From contig NZ_PNNA01000101.1 of assembly GCF_013823965.1 (NCBI RefSeq), positions 62,001-126,000 on the forward strand: DNA of 64,000 nucleotides, given 5' to 3'. This stretch comes from Flavobacterium sp. (GTDB taxonomy: Bacteria; Bacteroidota; Bacteroidia; Flavobacteriales; Flavobacteriaceae). This document shows positions 18,192-27,839 of this stretch, piece by piece. The notes below the pieces were generated by a model. It worked only from the letters and a program-made list of their open reading frames with translations. It was not told where the DNA came from and made no database searches. The translations under genes and the position numbers were made by a program. How positions within the stretch are numbered: the stretch's first letter is position 1; each line of letters begins with the position of its first letter.

Positions 18192-18446
18192 AAGTGTAGC
18201 AAATTACAAAAAATAGGATAAAAATGGCTAGATATTTTTAATTTCAATGCCTTGTTTGAATTTCATCCCGTTAAAAATGCATTCGGTCTATTGGTTTAGG
18301 GGACTCGTATATTTCATTTTTCAGCTTAGTTTATTAATTATACTTTTGAGGTAAAGTAAACATTTTCAAAGCTGAAGCCGGGTTGCGATTAAACCCTTTG
18401 CAATATTAAATGTCTTACTTTTTTAATATAAAAATTGTAACGAAAA

Positions 18447-18454
18447 TACTTTTG
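18447..18454 (+). promoter_or_regulatory. Candidate -7 element of the GLPGLI gene
   Basis: TACTTTTG lies about 36 bases before ATG 18490. A second TACTTTTG occurs at 18341-18348. The rest of the 298-base divergent gap (18192-18489) shows no ORF or hairpin that I can support. Confidence 0.5.
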
Positions 18455-18489
18455 AACAGTCTTATGGGTTACATTAAAAAAACAAACTT

Positions 18490-19380
18490 ATGTCTAAAAT
18501 TCTTTTTGCAATAGCATTATTTTTTTCAGTTCAGTTAGGAATTCAAGCCCAAGAATTTCAAGGTATGGCGGTGTATGAATCCAAAACAAGCACCTCGGAT
18601 TTCAAAGCCAGAATAGAGGGCAATAAAGACATTTCTCCAGAAATGTTAAAAAATATGGAGGAACGAATGAAAAAAATGTTCGAAAAAACATTCACGCTCA
18701 ATTTCGACAAAATGGCTTCGATTTATAAAGAAGAAGAGAAACTGGACACGCCAGGTCAAAACAATGGAGGAATGCGCATAATGTCTTCGATGACTGGAGG
18801 AGGAGGAACATATTACAAAAACATAAAAGAGAAAGCATATACCATCGACAAGGAGTTTATGGGAAAAGAATTTTTGGTAAAAGATTCATTGCCCAATTTA
18901 AAGTGGAAAATGGAAGGCGAAACACGAATTATCGGAGGATATAATTGTTTTAAAGCCACGGCGGTTCGTCCCGTGAGTACTACGGATTTTAGAAATTTAA
19001 GACCCAAAAAAGAAGAGGCTGCAACAGTGAAACCTGCCGATGCCACCAAGAAAACAAATTTTATGGACGAAATGGATTTGCCTAAAGAGGTTGTTGTCAC
19101 GGCTTGGTACACTCCTGAAATTCCTGTAAATCAAGGACCGGAAGGATATTGGGGATTACCGGGATTAATATTGGAAGTAAACGACGGAAAAACGGTTATT
19201 TTATGTTCTAAAATTGTCCTTAATCCAAAAGAAAAAGCGGTCATTAAACCATCAACAAAAGGGAAGGTGGTAACTCAAAAAGAATTTGATGAAATTGTGG
19301 TAAAAAAAATGGAAGAATTTCGCGAAATGAATCGAGGACGCGGCGGAAACGGTGGGATGCAAATCCGAATCGAGCGTTAA
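18490..19380 (+). CDS. GLPGLI family protein
   Basis: 296 residues, signal peptide ending ...VQLGIQAQ. The family-defining segment is present as YWGLPGLILEVNDGKTVILC near residue 220, preceded by AWYTPEIPVNQGP. The middle has the YTIDKEFMGKEFLVKDSLPN and RIIGGYNCFKATA motifs. The C-terminus is Gly/Arg/Met-rich (NRGRGGNGGMQIRIER). Members are periplasmic or surface proteins of unknown function in Bacteroidetes. They are commonly paired, as here, with a carboxypeptidase-regulatory/beta-barrel protein 43 bases downstream, so the two are likely an operon. Confidence 0.9.
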   Translation: MSKILFAIALFFSVQLGIQAQEFQGMAVYESKTSTSDFKARIEGNKDISPEMLKNMEERMKKMFEKTFTLNFDKMASIYKEEEKLDTPGQNNGGMRIMSSMTGGGGTYYKNIKEKAYTIDKEFMGKEFLVKDSLPNLKWKMEGETRIIGGYNCFKATAVRPVSTTDFRNLRPKKEEAATVKPADATKKTNFMDEMDLPKEVVVTAWYTPEIPVNQGPEGYWGLPGLILEVNDGKTVILCSKIVLNPKEKAVIKPSTKGKVVTQKEFDEIVVKKMEEFREMNRGRGGNGGMQIRIER

Positions 19381-19423
19381 TTGCGCAGAAAAGCACCAGT
19401 TTTAACATTTCAATTTTTGCCTA

Positions 19424-22126
19424 ATGAAAAACATATTTCTTGTCACTTTATTCCTTGTCAGTTCAATTTCTTTATCTCAAACCATTAAACTCGAAGGAAT
19501 TATTTCGGATTCAAAAGCGCTTCCCATAGAAATGGCCAATGTTATGGCGGTAAACCAAGCCACAAAAGGGATGGATTCTTATGGAATTACCAATGATAAA
19601 GGAAAATATTCCCTTAATTTGAAACCCAACACAACCTATAGCATTAAAATTAGTTTTCTGGGAATGCAGGGTAAAGAGGTTGAAATTGTTACAACAACGG
19701 TAAATATCAATAAAAATATTAGTCTCGAAGATAGCGCTGTAGAACTTGATGGAGTCGAAATTATCCGAGAAATGCCTGTTTCCATCAAAGGCGACACGAT
19801 AGTTTACAATGCCGATTCTTTTAAATCTGGAACCGAACGAAAACTGGAAGATGTCCTCAAAAAACTCCCCGGAGTCGAAGTCAACGCTGATGGTGAAGTA
19901 GAAGTGGAAGGCAAAAAAGTAACAAAATTAATGGTGGAAGGCAAAGATTTTTTTGACGGTGACACCAAATTGGGAGTCAAAAATATTCCTGCCGATGCCA
20001 TAGACAAGGTTCAAGTGCTTCGAAATTTCAACGAAAATTCGATTTTGAAAAGCGTGGAAAATAATCAAGACAACGTGGCCATGAACATCAAGTTGAAATC
20101 AGGGAAAAAGAATTTCTGGTTTGGTGATTTGACCGCAGGAATTGGTGTGGGAATGTTGGATAGTCGCTATTTGATTAATCCTAAATTGTTTTATTACAAC
20201 CCCAAATACAGCATCAACCTGATTACTAATTTCAATAATATTGGCGAGTTGCCCTTGACTATCCAGGATTACATGAAGCTGACAGGAGGATTTCGAGGCT
20301 TGATGGCCAAAGGAGGTTCCAGTTTTAATGTTTCGTCCAATGACTTGGGGATTTCATTGATGAGAAACAATCGAGCCAAGGAAATTGAAACCCAATTTGG
20401 AGCCGCAAATTTCTCCTATAATGTAAATAAAGCCTGGACTTTGAGCGGTTTTGGCATCATTTCTTCTTCACTTACGAATTTAGAAACCATTTCGCAAACC
20501 AATATTTTAGCCCCCAATTCTTCCGAAATTCAATCTACCGAAAATCGCAAGGAATTTGCAAATCAAAAAAGCAATTTGGGGATGTTCAAACTCAGTTCGA
20601 GCTACAAACCATCGACCGATTTTCAGTTTGATTACGATGTTTTGACCAAGGTTTCTAAGCAACAGGAAGATGCGCCTTCTGTGAGGGAATCCATAGTCGA
20701 TAATATTTCCACAACCGAAATGGTCAATACGGCAAAAAAACAAGAACCAATTTCGGTAAATCAAAATCTCAGTTTGTTTTATACTGCAAGCGAAAAAAAT
20801 ATTTTTGCTGTCGAGATGCAACATTTATATCAGGAAGAAGATCCTTTTTATAATGCCAATCTAAAATCGAAACCTTTTAATTTAGCAGGTTATGATTCAG
20901 GACAACAAAGAAACGACATCACTCAAAACCGTTTCGTCAAGACAAGTAAACTGGATGCCAAAGTGGATTATTTTTATATGCTTACGCCAAAAAGCAACAT
21001 CAATGTCACTTTTGGAAACACCTATTCGTATCAGAATTTCAATTCCAGCATGTATCAAATTTTAGACAATCAAACGATAAATAAATTGGATAATACCGTT
21101 AATAAAAATGACGTGAATTACAATTTCAATGATGCTTTTTTGGGTTTGCATTACAAGATTTTGACAGGGAAATTTACTTTTACGCCCGGCATCAGTGTTC
21201 ATGGTTATCATATGACCAACCAACAATTGGGAACAGATTTTAACCAAAATTTCTCCAGAATTTTACCCGATTTGTTGGCTATTTATCAAATCAAGAAAGC
21301 GGAATCGTTGACCTATAATTTTTCGTACACCAATAGTTTTACCGATATCAACCAATTGGCAGAAGGTTATGTGTTTTCCAATTACAATAGTTTAAGAAAA
21401 GGAAGCCGAACACTCGAAAACGCAACGGCTCGCCAACATTCCTTGCGTTATTTCAAATACAATATGTTTAATCTAGAAAACATAACCGCTTTTTTAACGT
21501 ATTCCAAACGAATTGATGCCGTAAAGACCAAAGCCTTTTACGATGGTGTAAACCAATCGTCAAGTCCTTACAATTCGGACTTTGCAGATGAAACTTTCTC
21601 CGGAAGTGGGTCTTATGGCCGTTCTTTCTTGAAGAATTACAAGGCTTCTTTTTCGGCAAACATCAATTGGTCATTGTTCAATAACATCCAAAACAATGTA
21701 TTGTCAACAAATGAAAGTTTTACCCAAAGTTATACATTGAAAGCATCCACGAATTACAAAAAATTACCCAATTTAGAAGTGGGTTACAACATTGTCATCA
21801 ATGATTATGCGAACAGTGTTTATTATACAGACCGACCATTTGCCAAGCTGGATTATTACTTTTTAAACAGTTTTTCCCTCGTGACGGAATATGAGTTTTA
21901 CCATTATTACAACACTGAAAAATCAGTAAACAACGAGTATGATTTCTTGAGTGCAAGCCTGATTTATCAAAAGAAAGGCAGCAAGTTCGAATATAAAATC
22001 AGTGGAACGAATCTCTTGAATACTAAATCACTGAACGACGACAGTTTTTCGCAATTCTCTACCAGAACTTCACAATATACTGTTCAACCGAGGTATTTGA
22101 TATTGTCTTTGAAGTATAATATTTAG
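19424..22126 (+). CDS. Outer-membrane beta-barrel protein with carboxypeptidase-regulatory and plug-like domains
   Basis: 900 residues. Signal peptide MKNIFLVTLFLVSSISLSQ, then a carboxypeptidase-regulatory-like domain (IKLEGIISDSKALPIEMANV to about residue 110), then a TonB-plug-like region (KLEDVLKKLPGVEVNADGEV, then EVEGKKVTKLMVEGKDFFDG) and a long porin-like barrel ending LSLKYNI. It is related to TonB-dependent receptors and to the outer-membrane beta-barrel family; no TonB box was identified. Substrate unknown. Likely co-transcribed with the GLPGLI gene upstream. Confidence 0.88.
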   Translation: MKNIFLVTLFLVSSISLSQTIKLEGIISDSKALPIEMANVMAVNQATKGMDSYGITNDKGKYSLNLKPNTTYSIKISFLGMQGKEVEIVTTTVNINKNISLEDSAVELDGVEIIREMPVSIKGDTIVYNADSFKSGTERKLEDVLKKLPGVEVNADGEVEVEGKKVTKLMVEGKDFFDGDTKLGVKNIPADAIDKVQVLRNFNENSILKSVENNQDNVAMNIKLKSGKKNFWFGDLTAGIGVGMLDSRYLINPKLFYYNPKYSINLITNFNNIGELPLTIQDYMKLTGGFRGLMAKGGSSFNVSSNDLGISLMRNNRAKEIETQFGAANFSYNVNKAWTLSGFGIISSSLTNLETISQTNILAPNSSEIQSTENRKEFANQKSNLGMFKLSSSYKPSTDFQFDYDVLTKVSKQQEDAPSVRESIVDNISTTEMVNTAKKQEPISVNQNLSLFYTASEKNIFAVEMQHLYQEEDPFYNANLKSKPFNLAGYDSGQQRNDITQNRFVKTSKLDAKVDYFYMLTPKSNINVTFGNTYSYQNFNSSMYQILDNQTINKLDNTVNKNDVNYNFNDAFLGLHYKILTGKFTFTPGISVHGYHMTNQQLGTDFNQNFSRILPDLLAIYQIKKAESLTYNFSYTNSFTDINQLAEGYVFSNYNSLRKGSRTLENATARQHSLRYFKYNMFNLENITAFLTYSKRIDAVKTKAFYDGVNQSSSPYNSDFADETFSGSGSYGRSFLKNYKASFSANINWSLFNNIQNNVLSTNESFTQSYTLKASTNYKKLPNLEVGYNIVINDYANSVYYTDRPFAKLDYYFLNSFSLVTEYEFYHYYNTEKSVNNEYDFLSASLIYQKKGSKFEYKISGTNLLNTKSLNDDSFSQFSTRTSQYTVQPRYLILSLKYNI

Positions 22127-22163
22127 AAGCTAATCCAGCTATTCATTGTTGTCCGGGCTAATA

Positions 22164-22190
22164 AAACGCAATTCTTTATGAATTGCGTTT
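22164..22190. terminator. Hairpin between convergent genes
   Basis: Perfect 11-bp stem AAACGCAATTC (22164-22174) and GAATTGCGTTT (22180-22190), loop TTTAT, followed by AAATATTTTT. It separates the beta-barrel gene from the convergent DUF4153 gene. Confidence 0.75.
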
Positions 22191-22198
22191 AAATATTT

Positions 22199-23977
22199 TT
22201 AGTTTTTAATTCGAACCAGTACTTTGATTTGGTATCGGTCCAAAGTTTTCTTCTTTTCTTTTATTTCGCCACTTACGGTAATATAGGTAATCAAAATAGA
22301 GTATTTTGGAGATTCAATTTTTTGGGTAATCTTTTCCCCTGAATTTTCATTTTGGTCGAAAGCTGGATTTGCATTTATAAAATCAACAATTTTTAACGGA
22401 ATGGTGTCTTGATCGATTTGCAAGTCCAAACCATAATCTTTTTTGGAAGAAATTACGGAATAGTTGATGTTGTTGATATTCAAACAGTCATTACATTTTA
22501 AATCATTGTTGGTTCCAATTGAAAAAGACATGTCATATCCGTGAATGTTTTCTATGTTTTGTTGTTCGTTTTTATGAAAATTGTAATAAAATTCATTGTT
22601 ATTTTCAAACTTTTCTTGTCTGTAGTAACTGTCGCGGTATTGAAATCCCAATGCTTTCATAATTTGTGATGAATTAGCAGCTTTGTTCTTTTTGACAAGT
22701 GTGTCTAACTTGCCATTTGTATAAGGAAGAAGGATTTCCACTCCGTAATTCTTTTCCAAAAAGTCTACAATGCTACTCAAATCTTGTTCTTGTTCGAAAG
22801 TAAGTTTTGCTTTTTCGGTCTTTTCCAAATAGGTTTCAAATCTGCAAAGTTGACTGTTTTGAGAGATGCTGTCAGCGCTTTGCGGTCCAATAATCGACAG
22901 CAATCCCGCGATACACATACTGATGGGGATGAATTTTATTTTAGGCTGTTTTTGAGTAATAAAGTAGGCCACCACGATAGTAAGCCAAATGGATAACAGT
23001 AAAACATAATAGCGTTCGTGGGTAAATCCATAAAGATGGATACGATATAAAATTGCCCAAAACAACAGCCCAAGCAACGGAACAAGTAAATAATAAAACC
23101 ATCGGTTAAAGGTTCGCATCCAAAGATTTCCGGTTTCCGTGGCTATTGGATGTACTAATAAAAAAGAAAGAATTCCGAAAATGGCAAATACTAAAACTAG
23201 ATAGGAAACCCAGCCAATGGGCAACGAAAGTGTTACCAGAATTTTTGTCTCATAACAAATTAAAATAACCAAATAAAGACTAATTAGCGGCATTAAAACA
23301 TACTGGGTGAAGTTTTTAAGGCCATTTGGATAGTTCAACGTTAGTGGATGTTCCGTATTGTTGGTTTCTGGAACACCGTTCAAAAAGAAAATGGTGTTGA
23401 AAATCCCAGCAATAGTAAAAAATAAATAACCGTAAATTTTGTCCTCAATGTCAATATTAAATAGTTTTTCAACGGCTGTTATCGCAATGGCTAGACCTAG
23501 ATAAAGGACAACACTGTACAAGCCTCCAGTTAAAATTCGAAGAAAAAGACGCTTATTGAATTCCCAATATTCATCCTGATTGTATTTTTTAGGTAAAAAA
23601 CCGGCAAACGAAACCAGTAAATGCAATGCGATATTGAGTACTAGAAATTGTTGTGTTTCTACTTCCGTAACCTCCTTCTTAAAACTAAAAACAAAAGCAA
23701 ACGCCATGCTTCCAAGAGTCAAACTGGTTAGAAAACGAATGATGTTGTTTTTTTTGGAAGCCAAAAAGAACAAACTAATCGAAAGAAATAAAACCAAGCA
23801 CAACAAACAACCCATTATGGCTTTTTCCAATAATTCTTTGGAATTCCGGTGTTCATCTTCAACAAGTAAAATGGCGAAAATGGTTCCACAAATGGCTGTT
23901 ATTGTTTCTAAGGGAAACCTCAAAATAGTTTTTTGAGTAGCATTTATTACGTTCTGCAAAGAAGGAAATTTAGACAT
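22199..23977 (-). CDS. DUF4153 domain-containing integral membrane protein
   Basis: 592 residues. Roughly the first 370 residues contain about a dozen hydrophobic helices (CLLCLVLFLSISLFFLA; YGYLFFTIAGIFNTIFFLNG; VSYLVLVFAIFGILSFLLVH; FYYLLVPLLGLLFWAILYRI), the DUF4153 pattern. The last 200 residues are soluble and polar, with CNDCLNINNINY around residue 490. Function unknown. It lies downstream of metK but a terminator intervenes. Confidence 0.85.
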   Translation of the reverse strand: MSKFPSLQNVINATQKTILRFPLETITAICGTIFAILLVEDEHRNSKELLEKAIMGCLLCLVLFLSISLFFLASKKNNIIRFLTSLTLGSMAFAFVFSFKKEVTEVETQQFLVLNIALHLLVSFAGFLPKKYNQDEYWEFNKRLFLRILTGGLYSVVLYLGLAIAITAVEKLFNIDIEDKIYGYLFFTIAGIFNTIFFLNGVPETNNTEHPLTLNYPNGLKNFTQYVLMPLISLYLVILICYETKILVTLSLPIGWVSYLVLVFAIFGILSFLLVHPIATETGNLWMRTFNRWFYYLLVPLLGLLFWAILYRIHLYGFTHERYYVLLLSIWLTIVVAYFITQKQPKIKFIPISMCIAGLLSIIGPQSADSISQNSQLCRFETYLEKTEKAKLTFEQEQDLSSIVDFLEKNYGVEILLPYTNGKLDTLVKKNKAANSSQIMKALGFQYRDSYYRQEKFENNNEFYYNFHKNEQQNIENIHGYDMSFSIGTNNDLKCNDCLNINNINYSVISSKKDYGLDLQIDQDTIPLKIVDFINANPAFDQNENSGEKITQKIESPKYSILITYITVSGEIKEKKKTLDRYQIKVLVRIKN

Positions 23978-24031
23978 GGTTTTCTGGATTATTTAGTACT
24001 AAGTAAATAAAAATAGGGCATATCACCAAAT

Positions 24032-24067
24032 AAAAAACCCTGACTAAAAATAGCCAGGGTTTTTTTG
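24032..24067 (-). terminator. Terminator of metK
   Basis: CCCTG (24038-24042) pairs with CAGGG (24055-24059), extended by CTA/TAG inside and A/T runs outside; on the minus strand it ends in TTTTTTA. Confidence 0.85.
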
Positions 24068-24109
24068 AGCGAACTTCGCGTATAATTTTGAGTACTTTTC
24101 GGTTAAATT

Positions 24110-25360
<1,251 letters not shown>

Positions 25361-25427
25361 AATAATATCGTTTTTTAGAATTAAGCGAGGAAAAAAAGAA
25401 TTGCCGGGAAAACAAACTAAAGAAGAG

Positions 25428-25525
25428 TTTCTGCTTTAGCATTTTTTCTACTGAAAATTTTTCAGCATTCACAATGAATTCATTTCATTATGAAGAGGTT
25501 GCAATCAGTTCAAATTTTTCCTCTT
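25428..25525 (-). ncRNA. Candidate SAM-II riboswitch upstream of metK
   Basis: On the minus strand AAGAGG (25525-25520) pairs with CCTCTT (25498-25493) as P1. The loop reads ATTTGAACTGATTGCAA, close to the SAM-II loop core ATTTAACCGTATTGCAA, and GCTAAAG (25440-25434) matches the conserved 3' GCTAAA tail. CTG in the loop can pair with CAG after that tail, as in the SAM-II pseudoknot. An extra region with two small hairpins separates P1 from the tail, longer than in alphaproteobacterial examples. The class assignment is from memory of the consensus; a covariance search would settle it. Confidence 0.55.
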
Positions 25526-25536
25526 TTATTAGGGTG

Positions 25537-25544
25537 CAAATGTA
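25537..25544 (-). promoter_or_regulatory. Candidate -7 element of metK
   Basis: Minus-strand TACATTTG matches TAnnTTTG and puts the transcript start about five bases before the SAM-II-like P1 stem. Confidence 0.5.
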
Positions 25545-25722
25545 TGAAACCATTTTGAATTCTAAATTAAACTTAACTTTTTTTTGATGTTAAAAATTCG
25601 AATAGTCATTTTTTGGATTGGCTGACCTTTTTTAACACTAAATTACTTTATTGTTATTTTTTTTATAATTATTTGGATTTCTAAATATTAGTTCGCAAAT
25701 TTGTTCCAACAAAAAGAAAAAA

Positions 25723-25791
25723 ATGAATTTTAATGTTTGCAATATTTCCAAATCGATGCAGGACAATTCCTGTGGGTCGTTTATTGCTTAA
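25723..25791 (+). CDS. Short leader ORF 1 of the metY upstream region
   Basis: 22 codons, MNFNVCNISKSM followed by QDNSCGSFIA. The first half aligns with the inner start of the next short ORF (MNTCNVKSM), and the DNA shares TGCAAT and CAAATCGATG, so the two are related copies. It contains two Cys and two Met codons. It is followed at 25815 by a strong terminator, and TGTGGG (25771-25776) could pair with CCCACA (25823-25828) in that terminator. Probable regulatory leader peptide rather than a functional protein. The 160 bases before it (25561-25720) are AT-rich; I see no clear consensus promoter. Confidence 0.5.
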   Translation: MNFNVCNISKSMQDNSCGSFIA

Positions 25792-25814
25792 ATTTAAATT
25801 TAAAATGATATAGC

Positions 25815-25850
25815 AAAAGCCTCCCACAAAATGGGAGGCTTTTTTTTTTG
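25815..25850 (+). terminator. Terminator after leader ORF 1
   Basis: Perfect 12-bp stem AAAAGCCTCCCA (25815-25826) and TGGGAGGCTTTT (25832-25843), loop CAAAA, then a run of T to 25849. No full-size gene lies between metK's divergent promoter and this hairpin. Confidence 0.92.
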
Positions 25851-25874
25851 AATCAATCACAAACTAATATTACC

Positions 25875-25964
25875 ATGAAGAACTTAAAGCAAAAACAAAT
25901 GAACACATGCAATGTCAAATCGATGATTTGTTCAAAGGCTATGATGTGTATTTGCGTCTGTTGA
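25875..25964 (+). CDS. Met/Cys-rich leader peptide of the metY attenuator
   Basis: 29 codons from ATG 25875 or, by homology to leader 1, 21 codons from ATG 25899. From the inner start the peptide begins MNTCNVKSM and ends AMMCICVC with stop TGA at 25962; 10 of 21 residues are Met or Cys, 7 of them in the last 13. This composition is far from expected for AT-rich non-coding DNA. The stop is followed one base later by a segment complementary to the terminator upstream of metY. The gene downstream makes homocysteine or cysteine by sulfhydrylation. Inferred role: sensing charged Cys/Met tRNA by ribosome stalling. Confidence 0.75.
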   Translation: MKNLKQKQMNTCNVKSMICSKAMMCICVC

Positions 25965-25965
25965 T

Positions 25966-26005
25966 TCCGAAAGTATAAGTTTAACAAACTTGAAACCCTT
26001 TTGGA
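25966..26005 (+). promoter_or_regulatory. Candidate antiterminator pairing, metY attenuator
   Basis: TCCGAAAG (25966-25973), just after the leader stop, can pair with CTTTTGGA (25998-26005), an 8-bp duplex with one G-U pair. The latter is part of the terminator's 5' arm, so the two structures are mutually exclusive. A second hairpin AAGTTT/AAACTT lies between (25977-25991). Confidence 0.6.
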
Positions 26006-26034
26006 TATGCGTCTAAAAGGGTTTTTTGTTTTTT
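25993..26034 (+). terminator. Attenuator terminator upstream of metY
   Basis: AAACCCTTTT (25993-26002) pairs with AAAAGGGTTT (26015-26024), extended inward by GGA/TCT (one G-U), loop TATGCG, followed by TTTTTTGTTTTTT. It lies 66 bases before the metY ATG, with no gene end upstream other than the leader ORF. Confidence 0.88.
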
Positions 26035-26099
26035 AAGTCTAAAGCACAAGAATATTTCAAAATTAAATACAAATAAATCTAAAATCTAAAATAAATATT

Positions 26100-27380
26100 A
26101 TGAGCACACTAAAATTTGCAACAAATGCATTACACGCAGGTCACGACGTTACTAAAACAGCAGGAACCAGAGCGGTACCAATTTATCAAACTAGTTCTTA
26201 TGTATTCAATAATTCCGATCATGCAGCCAATTTATTTGGTCTTGCCGAAGCGGGATTTATATACACCAGATTAAACAATCCAACAAATGATATTCTGGAA
26301 CAACGATTAGCAGCTCTCGAAGGCGGAATTGCCGCAGTTGTTACCGCGTCGGGAACGGCAGCCATTGCAACTTCGCTGTTGGTTTTACTCAAGACGGGCG
26401 ATCATATCGTGGCCTCCAACAGTTTGTACGGTGGAACTTATAATTTGTTGAGCGCCACTTTGCCTAGATTGGGAATCACGACCACGTTTGTAGATCCATC
26501 GGATGCGTCCAATTTTACCAAAGCAGCCCAAGAAAACACCAAAGTGTTCTTTGCAGAAAGTTTAGGAAACCCAAAATTAGACGTCTTGGATTTGAAAGCC
26601 ATTTCGGCGGAAGCCAAAGCATTTAAAGTCCCATTTATTGTAGATAACACGGTTCCCTCGCCTTATTTGCTAAACCCTATCGAACACGGAGCCAATATCG
26701 TGATTCACTCCTTGACCAAATACATTGCCGGAAATGGAACTTCCCTTGGTGGCGCGGTTATTGATGCAGGAACATTCGATTGGAGCAGTGGAAGATTTCC
26801 GGAGTTTACGGAACCATCAGCAGCGTATCACGGATTGGTTTATCACGAAGCACTAGGGAATGCCGCTTTCATTGCCAAAGTTAGAATCGAAGGTTTGCGG
26901 GATTACGGAGCAGCTTTGAGTCCATTCAATGCTTTCCAGATTATTCAGGGATTGGAAACTTTGCAAGTCCGCGTCAAGAAGCACAGCGAAAACGGATTGG
27001 CTTTGGCCCAATGGTTAGAAAGTCAAGACCAAGTTTCCTGGGTCAATTACCCTGGATTAAAATCCAGTAAATATTACGATTTGGCAACACAGTATTTACC
27101 TAAAGGGCAAAACGGTTTGCTAACTTTCGGCCTTAAAGGAGGTTTTGAAGCCGCCAAGAAAGTGGCCGATGAAACGAAGTTGTTTTCACTTTTGGCCAAC
27201 ATTGGAGACACCAAATCATTGATTATTCATCCGGCGAGCACAACGCACCAACAATTGTCAGATGCAGAACAAGTCGCAACAGGAGTTACCAAGGATTTGA
27301 TCAGACTCTCGGTTGGACTGGAAGACATAGAAGACTTGAAAGCCGATTTACTGGCCGTTTTCGAAAATTTAAAAGTATAA
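26100..27380 (+). CDS. metY: O-acetylhomoserine aminocarboxypropyltransferase (sulfhydrylase)
   Basis: 426 residues, the longer class typical of MetY/Met17 rather than MetB or MetZ. PLP-enzyme landmarks: PIYQTSSYVFNNSDHAANLF, YTRLNNPTNDILEQRLAALE, VTASGTAAIATSLLVLLKTG, NTVPSPYLLNPIEHGANIVI and the PLP lysine in HSLTKYIAGNGTSLGGAV. It joins O-acetylhomoserine (made by MetX, 28019-28987) with sulfide to form homocysteine; some members also make cysteine from O-acetylserine. Upstream lies the Met/Cys-rich leader and attenuator, so expression probably depends on sulfur amino acid supply. The 67-residue ORF follows 81 bases downstream. Confidence 0.93.
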   Translation: MSTLKFATNALHAGHDVTKTAGTRAVPIYQTSSYVFNNSDHAANLFGLAEAGFIYTRLNNPTNDILEQRLAALEGGIAAVVTASGTAAIATSLLVLLKTGDHIVASNSLYGGTYNLLSATLPRLGITTTFVDPSDASNFTKAAQENTKVFFAESLGNPKLDVLDLKAISAEAKAFKVPFIVDNTVPSPYLLNPIEHGANIVIHSLTKYIAGNGTSLGGAVIDAGTFDWSSGRFPEFTEPSAAYHGLVYHEALGNAAFIAKVRIEGLRDYGAALSPFNAFQIIQGLETLQVRVKKHSENGLALAQWLESQDQVSWVNYPGLKSSKYYDLATQYLPKGQNGLLTFGLKGGFEAAKKVADETKLFSLLANIGDTKSLIIHPASTTHQQLSDAEQVATGVTKDLIRLSVGLEDIEDLKADLLAVFENLKV

Positions 27381-27461
27381 AAAGCAACATATTTGGACTT
27401 GGGGAAACTGAATTCAATATGTTTTAAAATAAAAAAGAAGAACATCTAAAAATAAAACAGC

Positions 27462-27665
27462 ATGAAAACACTAAAATATATTTCAAAAGCAATTCAGTTT
27501 CTTAAAAGTTTAAATCTGGGGACAAAGGGGAATACTGCCAATCTAGACGATTTTGAATTTACGCATACCAAATTTGGCATCAATTTAAAACAAGTTTCAG
27601 GGAAAGTACCCAATTCTTTGTTTCATCAAATGTATGCTGAAGAAAATGAAACCCTTTTTATCTAA
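27462..27665 (+). CDS. Small protein of unknown function downstream of metY
   Basis: 67 residues: a basic N-terminal helix (MKTLKYISKAIQFLKSLNLG) followed by DDFEFTHTKFGINLKQVSGK and an acidic end (MYAEENETLFI). No signal peptide, membrane helix or known motif is seen. Normal codon pattern and clean boundaries suggest a real gene, and its position between metY and a SAM-I riboswitch suggests co-transcription with metY. I do not recognise the family. Confidence 0.55.
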   Translation: MKTLKYISKAIQFLKSLNLGTKGNTANLDDFEFTHTKFGINLKQVSGKVPNSLFHQMYAEENETLFI

Positions 27666-27839
27666 AAAAAATCAGATTGAAAGGAAAATAAATTGTAAAA
27701 CAAGCAACGGCGGGAGTCTGTTTATGGACTCTTTCCGGTGCTGTTTTAATTTTTAATGCAAAAACCAACTGGAGTAAAATTTGGTTGTTTAAAAAAATAG
27801 TGGTTAATTTGTGCCTTTAAGTTCACAAACGTATTGAAA

